A program made the translations under genes and the position numbers. The notes under the pieces are model-generated. The model made no database searches and was not told where the DNA came from. It saw only the letters and a program-made list of their open reading frames with translations. Shown here piece by piece: positions 1 through 4,242 of a stretch of 5,991 nt of DNA (position 1 is the stretch's first letter; every line of letters begins with the position of its first letter). This DNA comes from JANXQG01 sp037147235 (GTDB lineage: Bacteria > Planctomycetota > Planctomycetia > Pirellulales > Thermoguttaceae). The stretch is from assembly GCA_037147235.1 (NCBI GenBank), contig JBAWVO010000363.1, positions 1-5,991 on the forward strand, in the 5' to 3' direction.

Positions 1-90
1 GATTGGGGATTGGGGATTGGGGATTGGGGATTGGAAAGCAGGCAATTTGCCGCGATCTCCAATCCCTAATCCCTAATCCCTAATCCCCCC
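1..90. repeat. Inverted array of G-rich 7-bp repeats
   Basis: On the plus strand the left arm is about 4.7 copies of ATTGGGG (2-34), running off the window edge. The right arm is about 4 copies of AATCCCT (61-90, ending in a run of six C). The arms are near-inverted copies around a 24-nt centre (35-58) that holds the palindrome GGCAATTTGCC at 41-51. The innermost eight bases pair perfectly (27-34 with 59-66). Further out, every heptad has one G opposite T, which is a tolerated wobble in plus-strand RNA but an A-C mismatch in the minus-strand operon transcript. The left arm has four G4 runs on the plus strand, and the right arm has GGG runs on the minus strand, so both could form G-quadruplexes. 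A (TCC)n stretch follows at 91-103. The array lies just after the stop codon of the second shell gene. No function is assigned. Confidence 0.85.
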
Positions 91-108
91 TCCTCCTCCT
101 CCTCTTCC

Positions 109-387
109 CTACGACAAATACGCCGCGACGATTCCGTCGGCGGGGCGAGGGATGATGTGGCTAGCGACCAGTTCGCCGGCCTGTTGTGCGGCGGTGGCAC
201 CGGCTTCGACGGCGGCGCGCACGCTGCCCACGTCACCGCGGACGACGGTCGTCACCAACCCGCCCCCGATTTGCACTCGTTTGATAATGGTCACATTGGC
301 GGCCTTGGCCATGGCGTCGGTGGCCTCGACGAGGGCCACGAGTCCTTTGGTTTCTAATAGTCCGATGGCGTCTTGCATAATAGTCAT
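109..387 (-). CDS. BMC-H hexameric microcompartment shell protein, second copy (GGG pore)
   Basis: This 92-residue protein is a single BMC domain of the PduA/EutM/CcmK class, which forms hexameric tiles in the facets of bacterial microcompartments. The family signatures are the start LLETKGLVALVEATDAM (10-26), KAANV (28-32), the pore loop I-G-G-G-L (40-44), the VVRGDV strand (48-53), and HIIPRP (77-82) near the C-terminus. The full domain is present with normal length. The pore residue that is serine in PduA is glycine here, and basic K36-R37 precede the pore strand. There are two possible starts. ATG at 387 has a GAAGGG sequence only 2 nt away. The in-frame ATG at 378 (giving MQDAIG) is 11 nt from it and also matches how family members begin. 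It is the last complete gene of the operon seen here, 127 nt after the first BMC-H gene, with a structured repeat in the gap. Confidence 0.95.
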   Translation of the reverse strand: MTIMQDAIGLLETKGLVALVEATDAMAKAANVTIIKRVQIGGGLVTTVVRGDVGSVRAAVEAGATAAQQAGELVASHIIPRPADGIVAAYLS

Positions 388-439
388 TTCCCTTCGATGC
401 TTGAATATTTAGGGGGTTGATTCGGTTCGTGATTCTTTT

Positions 440-502
440 GTACGTCAGCCTTTCCAGGCTGACAGTTAACTGGAAGCGGTCAGGCTGGAAAGCCTGACGT
501 AC
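440..502. repeat. 63-nt structured repeat, copy 1, between the two shell genes
   Basis: The element has two 24-nt arms (440-463 and 479-502) around a 15-nt linker. Each arm contains an 8-bp hairpin with a 4-nt loop: GTCAGCCT/AGGCTGAC with loop TTCC, and GTCAGGCT/AGCCTGAC with loop GGAA. The outermost four bases GTAC and GTAC pair to close the structure. A second copy with the same 4-20-15-20-4 layout lies at 3626-3688. It begins 11 nt after the stop codon of the first BMC-H gene in the direction of transcription. There is no T-tract, so a classical intrinsic terminator is not supported. It resembles REP-type or non-autonomous mobile repeats, and its position would allow an effect on mRNA stability or on the ratio of the two shell proteins. 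Confidence 0.9.
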
Positions 503-513
503 GCGGTTCTATT

Positions 514-816
514 TCAGTCGGCACCGCCGGCTTTTTGAGCGGACGGCAGAATGACGCCGAGGTCCTCGTGCGGACGCGGAATGACCGCCACGCTGACGAC
601 TTCGCCGATTCGGCCTGCGGCCGCGGCACCGGCATCAGTGGCAGCCTTGACGGCAGCCACATCGCCAACAACAAATGCACTGACGAGCCCGCTGCCGACC
701 TTGTCCCAGCCATAAAACTGGACGTTCGCGGCCTTCAGCATGGCGTCGGTGGCTTCGACAAGGACCACAAAGCCCTTGACTTCAATCATACCCAACGCTT
801 CCATTGACTTTGCCAT
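514..816 (-). CDS. BMC-H hexameric microcompartment shell protein, first copy (GSG pore)
   Basis: This 100-residue PduA/EutM-like single-BMC-domain shell protein has MEALGMIEVKGFVVLVEATD (5-24), LKAANV (27-32), the pore loop V-G-S-G-L (40-44) as in PduA, GDVAAVKAATDAGAAAA (51-67) and VIPRPHEDLGVILP (78-91), followed by a short polar tail. It should assemble as a hexamer in the BMC facets with the GSG loop lining the central pore for metabolite passage. I chose the ATG at 816 because AAAGGAG (826-832) lies 9 nt upstream and the family begins here. An in-frame ATG at 870 would add 18 residues that do not look like this family and has no comparable site. It lies 57 nt after pduL and upstream of a second, divergent BMC-H gene in the same operon. 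Confidence 0.96.
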   Translation of the reverse strand: MAKSMEALGMIEVKGFVVLVEATDAMLKAANVQFYGWDKVGSGLVSAFVVGDVAAVKAATDAGAAAAGRIGEVVSVAVIPRPHEDLGVILPSAQKAGGAD

Positions 817-825
817 GAGGATACT

Positions 826-832
826 CTCCTTT
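826..832 (-). promoter_or_regulatory. Ribosome binding site of first BMC-H gene
   Basis: The minus strand reads AAAGGAG, 9 nt before the ATG at 816. It is the strongest Shine-Dalgarno match in the operon, as expected for an abundant shell protein. It decides the start against the upstream in-frame ATG at 870. Confidence 0.85.
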
Positions 833-873
833 GTAGAAAAAAACTTAGGGTTAGGGGGTTGCACTTCCAATAA

Positions 874-1536
874 TTACGGTCTAAATAACTCCACCTGCCG
901 CGCGTGATCCAGGTTGCACGCGTTACCTTCATCCGTGTCGAGGTGGACTTCCAATTTGATGTTCTTGCCGACCCGCACTTGCAGGCCGTTGAACACAATA
1001 CCGCAGGACGAATCGACCCGCAGACTCATGAGGTCGCCATTCTTGACGCCGTAAAACTCGGCATCCTCGGGACCCATGTGGGCGTGCCGCTCGGCGCGGA
1101 TCACGCCTTGTTTCAATTCGACAACGCCTTTGGGGCCGACGAGCACGCAGCCCGGCGTGTTTTTGACGTTGCCGCTGAGCCGGACCGGTAGGTCGATGCC
1201 CAGCGAAATACCGTCCGTGAAGGCCAATTCGACCTGCGTTTCCGGCCGCGTGGGGCCTAGCACACGCACGGTCGGTAGCATTCGCCGCTTTGGACCGACG
1301 AGCATCACGGTCTCTTCCGCGGCGAAGTAGCCGTCCTGGTACAGATTTTTCTGCACGGTCAGCTTGTGCCCTTTGCCGAAGAGCGTTTCCGTGTCTTGGT
1401 CGGTAAGGTGACAATGCCGGGCCGATACGCTGACCACCAGATTCGGCTTGCCCGCGGGGCCGCCTACCTGGGCCAGTACGATCTCGCGAACGATCTGCTC
1501 GATAAGATTCCGATCAATCGGTGCGGCGATGCTCAT
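874..1536 (-). CDS. pduL: PduL-type phosphate acyltransferase of the microcompartment
   Basis: This 220-residue enzyme interconverts acyl-CoA plus phosphate with acyl-phosphate plus CoA, regenerating CoA inside the BMC lumen. The two PduL domain repeats are visible. The metal-binding histidines known for this family match H41 and H43 (S-A-R-H-C-H-L), H151 and H153 (E-R-H-A-H-M), and H198 in HLDTDEGNA (198-206). Residues about 7-24 (DRNLIEQIVREIVLAQ region) form a predicted amphipathic helix, joined by a Gly/Pro linker (25-32) to the core, which is the typical layout of a BMC encapsulation peptide. The start at 1536 has only a weak ribosome site (GTGAG about 6 nt away), but it is the only ATG placed to include this peptide. 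It follows the regulator by 61 nt without an obvious terminator, so cotranscription is likely. In planctomycete BMCs the substrate would be lactyl-CoA; that part is inferred from context. Confidence 0.95.
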   Translation of the reverse strand: MSIAAPIDRNLIEQIVREIVLAQVGGPAGKPNLVVSVSARHCHLTDQDTETLFGKGHKLTVQKNLYQDGYFAAEETVMLVGPKRRMLPTVRVLGPTRPETQVELAFTDGISLGIDLPVRLSGNVKNTPGCVLVGPKGVVELKQGVIRAERHAHMGPEDAEFYGVKNGDLMSLRVDSSCGIVFNGLQVRVGKNIKLEVHLDTDEGNACNLDHARQVELFRP

Positions 1537-1597
1537 GGTTACTCACGAAATGAATGTTTACGTTTTTCAGGACTGCCCAAAATGCCTACTTAGGTTC

Positions 1598-2380
1598 TCA
1601 ATTCACGGCGACCGGCTCACCAACCTCGGCCACCAGCAGGTGAACTCCCGCGGTGGTCAGCTTGCTCCGCCATTCGTCGCTGAGCTGCGAGTCGACGACC
1701 ACATGGTCAACCGTACTCAACGAACAAACGTGCCCCAGGCTTTGGTTACCGAACTTGGTGCTATCGACCACAACAATCACTTCTTTGCCGGCCCGCATCA
1801 TGGCGCGTTCCGTCTCGATCAACAGCATGTTGTTGTTGAAAAAACCTTCTTCGCACACGGCCGCCGTGCTGAGGATTGTCTTCCGCACACGAACCTGCGA
1901 CAACATCTGGTCGGCATAGGGACCGCGTACCACGCCGGTCCGCGTGCAAACATTGCCACCGATCAATACTAGGTCGCTATTGGCGCTGGAGGCGAAAAGA
2001 TTGGCAACCGGCAGGGAATTGGTCACGACATGCAGCGGCCGGCCGACAAGCAATCTAGCCACCTCATAAGTTGTGCTTCCACCATCCAAAAGAACTGTAT
2101 CGCCATCCTCAACCAGGGCTGCGGCAGACTGGGCAATGACTTTTTTGAGGTTCCACTGAGCCGGCTCACGGGATTCAAAGTGCGGGACTTTGGCCGCCGC
2201 TCCAACGAATAACACCCCCCCATGAATACGTCGCGTAATGCCTTGCTCTTCAAGCAGCTCCAAATCCCTCCGGATTGTGGACTCCGATACCCCCATCTGC
2301 TCGACCAACTGCGGCAACGAGGCAAACTGGAGGTTTCTCACGATTTCCAACAAGTGGCTACGCCGTTCTTCGCCTAGCAC
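1598..2380 (-). CDS. DeoR-family transcriptional regulator of the BMC operon
   Basis: Counting from the GTG at 2380 the protein has 260 residues, the usual DeoR-family length. An N-terminal winged helix-turn-helix is seen at about 18-55, with recognition-helix sequence VSESTIRRDLELLEEQG (31-47) and the RIHGG wing motif (51-55). The C-terminal sugar-phosphate-sensing domain carries DGGSTT (99-104), TNSLPVA (120-126), IGG (140-142) and DSTKFG (206-211). Such proteins usually repress sugar catabolic operons until a phosphorylated sugar binds. I chose GTG because AGGAG (2388-2392) lies 7 nt upstream and EERRSHLLEIV, the usual family beginning, follows at once. The frame stays open upstream to 2656, but that part is translated promoter and repeat DNA. 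As first gene of the operon it probably regulates pduL, the shell genes and itself. The ligand is unknown; fucose- or rhamnose-derived phosphates are a reasonable guess. Confidence 0.93.
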   Translation of the reverse strand: MLGEERRSHLLEIVRNLQFASLPQLVEQMGVSESTIRRDLELLEEQGITRRIHGGVLFVGAAAKVPHFESREPAQWNLKKVIAQSAAALVEDGDTVLLDGGSTTYEVARLLVGRPLHVVTNSLPVANLFASSANSDLVLIGGNVCTRTGVVRGPYADQMLSQVRVRKTILSTAAVCEEGFFNNNMLLIETERAMMRAGKEVIVVVDSTKFGNQSLGHVCSLSTVDHVVVDSQLSDEWRSKLTTAGVHLLVAEVGEPVAVN

Positions 2381-2387
2381 AAGGTCA

Positions 2388-2392
2388 CTCCT
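2388..2392 (-). promoter_or_regulatory. Ribosome binding site deciding the DeoR GTG start
   Basis: The minus strand reads AGGAG, followed by 7 nt and then GTG at 2380. No other start codon in this frame has a comparable site next to the family's N-terminal sequence, so the 260-residue form is preferred over the 352-residue one. Confidence 0.8.
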
Positions 2393-2422
2393 AACGTCCG
2401 AAAACGAAATCCATCTGACACT

Positions 2423-2451
2423 ATTATGCCACAAGTCTGATCTGATTGCAA
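2423..2451 (-). promoter_or_regulatory. Sigma70-type promoter of the deoR-pduL-BMC operon
   Basis: On the minus strand, TTGCAA (2446-2451, 4 of 6 consensus) is followed by a 17-nt spacer and CATAAT (2423-2428, 5 of 6), with TG one base before the -10 as in extended -10 promoters. Transcription would start near 2416, leaving a leader of about 35 nt before the DeoR GTG. The spacer contains the overlapping direct repeat TCTGATCTGAT (plus strand, 2436-2446). ATCTGACA lies at the expected start site (2413-2420), and TCAGATG occurs again at 2494-2500. These are candidate operator half-sites for the DeoR protein. The promoter match is visible; the operator role is inferred. Confidence 0.6.
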
Positions 2452-2749
2452 GCAAAAAACTGCACCAAGGTGAAAGATTGTGAAAAGATTCCGTCAGATG
2501 TCTCCTTTTTGGTTGCCGGAGGGCAAGACGGCACAGGCTATATGTGGCCGAGCGATTTTGGCCACGGATGAAAACACGGACAAGAGGGGGAGCGGAAAGA
2601 TAGGGTGGGGAGAGCGCAGCCCCACCATTTTGGCCACGGATGGAAACTTCGACCATTTCCCAATGCCAACAGCGTTATATCCTCTACCACTATCGCTGTG
2701 GCCCCTCTTCGGGGTGCCCTGAGATGGAACCTGACGCTACTCGACAAAT
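2452..2749. other. Intergenic region with dispersed repeats, no gene
   Basis: I see no credible gene in these 298 nt. From right to left they hold a GC-rich imperfect hairpin at 2699-2718 (CCCC, loop TCTTC, GGGG), which could be a weak end signal for the zinc-ribbon gene but has no T-tract. They also hold the paired GGCCACGGATG repeats (2555-2647), a short hairpin TTGCC-GGAG-GGCAA at 2513-2526, and a tandem GTGAAAGATT / GTGAAAAGATT at 2470-2490 just upstream of the operon promoter. The tandem could be a regulator site. Confidence 0.6.
2555..2647. repeat. Direct-repeat pair ATTTTGGCCACGGATG with internal hairpin
   Basis: A 21-nt sequence beginning ATTTTGGCCACGGATG occurs at 2555-2575 and again at 2627-2647 with one mismatch, 72 nt apart. 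Between them is a 7-bp inverted repeat, GGTGGGG (2604-2610) and CCCCACC (2620-2626), with a 9-nt loop. Its translation on the minus strand gives the IRGQN-type peptide that artificially lengthens the DeoR frame. It looks like an intergenic dispersed repeat of the kind common in planctomycete genomes; this family assignment is from memory. Confidence 0.7.
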
Positions 2750-3577
2750 CTACTTGCGCAGCGCAATTATGAGACCCACCAGCCCGACGAAGACGAGAAA
2801 TGCTGCGAGAAGGGCACCGGCGATCCATGCCTGGCTGGTCTTATTTTCCTCTCGGTGCAATATCTTTTCCTTGCGCCGCTGGAATTCAACGCTGTCTTCG
2901 TAGCGAAGTTCAAACGTCTTTTTACAGGCAGGACAGCGGCCGTTCTTGCCCAGCAAATCACTCCTGGCCTTGACCAGATGGCCCGAGGGACAACGGATGT
3001 GCAGAACCTTCGGCGGATCCTGCGGCGCAACAGTCTCTTCGATCGCTGCCGGAGCAGACTGCAAGAAGTCTTGACCGCCGACATTAGGCTCAAACGTCGT
3101 GACGGGCATCGACGAAACAGGAAAACTTGTTGCTGGAAGTGAACCTTCTGGAAACGAGGGCGCAAGGAACGATGGCGCGGGCAGCGACGGTGCAGGGAAC
3201 GAGAACGCAGGCAGCCCAGCGGCCGCTGGCTGTTCGGCCTCCACTTCGTCTTGACCGGGGAACTCGAAAGGAAGCGACTCTTTGGCACTGGGATCAAACC
3301 CGAGATTGAATCGCGGCGCGCCCGTTTCGCCTTGGGGCGACATCGCTGAGGGCTGTGCCGGTGTTTCGGTTGGAGCCGCCACAGGTCCAAACGCAAACGG
3401 CTGGGTCGCCGGCATGAGATAGGGTCCGGCAGGCATGGGGCCGCTGGGCACCATCGGCATGGCTTGGGGCGGAATCAAAAAACTGCTGCCACACATCGGG
3501 CATTGGAACAACTGGCCGACCTGCGACAGTTCGCCCTGCAAAACATGCCCTTGGGGACAATAGAACTGGAACGACAT
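2750..3577 (-). CDS. Double zinc-ribbon protein with C-terminal membrane anchor
   Basis: This 275-residue protein has no function I recognise. Zinc ribbon 1 is C7-PQG-H11 with C26-PM-C29. Zinc ribbon 2 is C196-PSG-H200 with C215-PA-C218. Both have exactly the spacing CxxxH-x14-CxxC, so the module is duplicated. Between them lies a long Pro/Ala/Ser-rich, probably disordered stretch (about 35-190), including eight tandem pentapeptides of the form [FLM]-x-x-x-[ST] at 122-161. A charged segment (227-246) leads into one hydrophobic helix (about 250-272) ending ALRK, which predicts a C-terminal membrane anchor with the ribbons probably in the cytoplasm. There is no signal peptide. The ATG at 3577 has AAAGGG 7 nt upstream (3585-3590). 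Proteins with this ribbon type are, to my knowledge, frequent in planctomycetes. It is separated by repeats from both neighbours and is probably a single-gene unit. Confidence 0.85.
   Translation of the reverse strand: MSFQFYCPQGHVLQGELSQVGQLFQCPMCGSSFLIPPQAMPMVPSGPMPAGPYLMPATQPFAFGPVAAPTETPAQPSAMSPQGETGAPRFNLGFDPSAKESLPFEFPGQDEVEAEQPAAAGLPAFSFPAPSLPAPSFLAPSFPEGSLPATSFPVSSMPVTTFEPNVGGQDFLQSAPAAIEETVAPQDPPKVLHIRCPSGHLVKARSDLLGKNGRCPACKKTFELRYEDSVEFQRRKEKILHREENKTSQAWIAGALLAAFLVFVGLVGLIIALRK
3095..3214 (-). repeat. 15-bp-period coding repeat (eight pentapeptides)
   Basis: This part of the zinc-ribbon gene encodes LPAFS, FPAPS, LPAPS, FLAPS, FPEGS, LPATS, FPVSS and MPVTT in tandem (residues 122-161). 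The DNA has a diverged 15-bp period, as expected from slippage expansion of a spacer region. Confidence 0.75.
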
Positions 3578-3594
3578 GTTTATACCCTTTTTTA

Positions 3595-3618
3595 ATCAAC
3601 CACCCGCCAAGATGTCAA
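3595..3618 (-). promoter_or_regulatory. Possible promoter of the zinc-ribbon gene
   Basis: The minus strand has a perfect -35 hexamer TTGACA (3613-3618), but at a 17-nt distance only a poor -10 candidate (TTAAAA, in the A-rich tract ending near 3590). The element lies between the 63-nt repeat and the gene, which fits independent transcription. The weak -10 keeps this tentative. Confidence 0.3.
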
Positions 3619-3625
3619 AACCGCT

Positions 3626-3688
3626 GTAGGTCAGGCTTTTTAGCCTGACAGTGAACCGGGCAAAGTCAGGCTGGAAAGCCTGACCTAC
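3626..3688. repeat. 63-nt structured repeat, copy 2, at the end of the HIT gene
   Basis: It has the same layout as the copy at 440-502. The 24-nt arms (3626-3649 and 3665-3688) each hold an 8-bp hairpin with a 4-nt loop (TTTT and GGAA), with a 15-nt linker and a 4-bp closing stem GTAG/CTAC. The right arms of the two copies agree at 23 of 24 positions. The left arms differ at five, four of which keep base pairing or lie in the loop. The TAG stop codon of the HIT gene (3685-3687) lies inside the closing stem, so the element forms the exact 3' end of that gene. Its translation gives the GQAFQPD peptide seen in spurious planctomycete ORFs. Confidence 0.9.
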
Positions 3689-4239
3689 TTGATATTCTCG
3701 TCGTGGTGGGGCTTCCCGGTCCCGAGTGCCTTGGTCAGTATTTCCCAGAGTGCTTCCAAGGACTGAGGAATAACACGAATACCGGCTAGGGTGGGCATGA
3801 AGTTCGTGTCGCCGTGCCATCGCGGCACGATATGCCAATGCAGGTGGCCCGGCAGGCCTGCGCCGGCAACCTGCCCAAGGTTCAACCCGACGTTGAATCC
3901 TTCCGCCTGGATCGTATGTTCCAATAGCCCGGTCATTTGGACGATCGTCCGCATCAGGTTGTACTGCTCAACCGCTTCGAGTTGGTCCAAGCGAGCCACA
4001 TGGTGCTTGGGGGCAACCAGCAGATGTCCATTGTTATATGGATAACGGTTCAGCACCGTCAGCGAATAGTGGCCATGCTGCACGACCAAGCGGTCGTGAT
4101 CGTCGCTACCGGCCGCTGCCTGACAGAGGAAGCAGTCGGGATCACCGCCAGGAAGCAGAGTTGCGGGAGCCGGCTTCTTTTCCTGATTGCCGGAAATGTA
4201 TTCCAATCGCCAAGGGGCCCAAAGCTGTTCGTGATTCAC
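3685..4239 (-). CDS. HIT-family diadenosine polyphosphate hydrolase or phosphorylase
   Basis: This 184-residue HIT-domain protein carries the histidine triad H132-L-H134-W-H136-I-V, with H134 the likely nucleophile by position. It also has the N-terminal LWAPWRLEYI (6-15) and C36-F-L-C39 found in the Ap4A phosphorylase-like branch of the family (the Mycobacterium Rv2613c type). The central NRYPYNNGHLLVAP (64-77) and GFNVGLNLG (114-122) are further family motifs. The likely role is breakdown of dinucleoside polyphosphates such as Ap4A in the cytoplasm; substrate and reaction type cannot be fixed from sequence. CxxC may bind zinc with a histidine. The start codon is GTG, preceded by GGGGA about 9 nt upstream that lies within the end of the aminotransferase gene. 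Only 3 nt separate the two genes, so translation is probably coupled. The last codons and stop run into a dispersed repeat. Confidence 0.93.
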   Translation of the reverse strand: MNHEQLWAPWRLEYISGNQEKKPAPATLLPGGDPDCFLCQAAAGSDDHDRLVVQHGHYSLTVLNRYPYNNGHLLVAPKHHVARLDQLEAVEQYNLMRTIVQMTGLLEHTIQAEGFNVGLNLGQVAGAGLPGHLHWHIVPRWHGDTNFMPTLAGIRVIPQSLEALWEILTKALGTGKPHHDENIK

Positions 4240-4242
4240 GTT

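Noticed and set aside
1..90. Heptamer array as a CRISPR
   Set aside because: Units are 7 bp with no spacers between them, and no cas gene is seen.
440..502. 63-nt repeat as an intrinsic terminator
   Set aside because: Neither strand has a T-tract after the hairpins, and the downstream shell gene belongs to the same operon.
817..870. 18-residue extension of the first BMC-H protein
   Set aside because: It covers the AAAGGAG ribosome site and has no counterpart in BMC-H proteins.
874..1536. Long shadow ORFs on both strands over pduL (for example 929-1414)
   Set aside because: They are products of high third-position GC opposite or in shifted frame to pduL, whose motifs and metal ligands are intact.
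2381..2656. 92-residue N-terminal extension of the DeoR frame from the ATG at 2656
   Set aside because: It translates a promoter and a dispersed repeat; the GTG at 2380 has a good ribosome site and gives the normal family length.
2699..2718. GC-rich hairpin as a firm terminator for the zinc-ribbon gene
   Set aside because: The stem is short and imperfect and no T-run follows on the minus strand.
3596..3838. 80-residue minus-strand ORF containing GQAFQPD
   Set aside because: It is a shifted frame of the HIT gene joined to the 63-nt repeat; such peptides are repeat translations.
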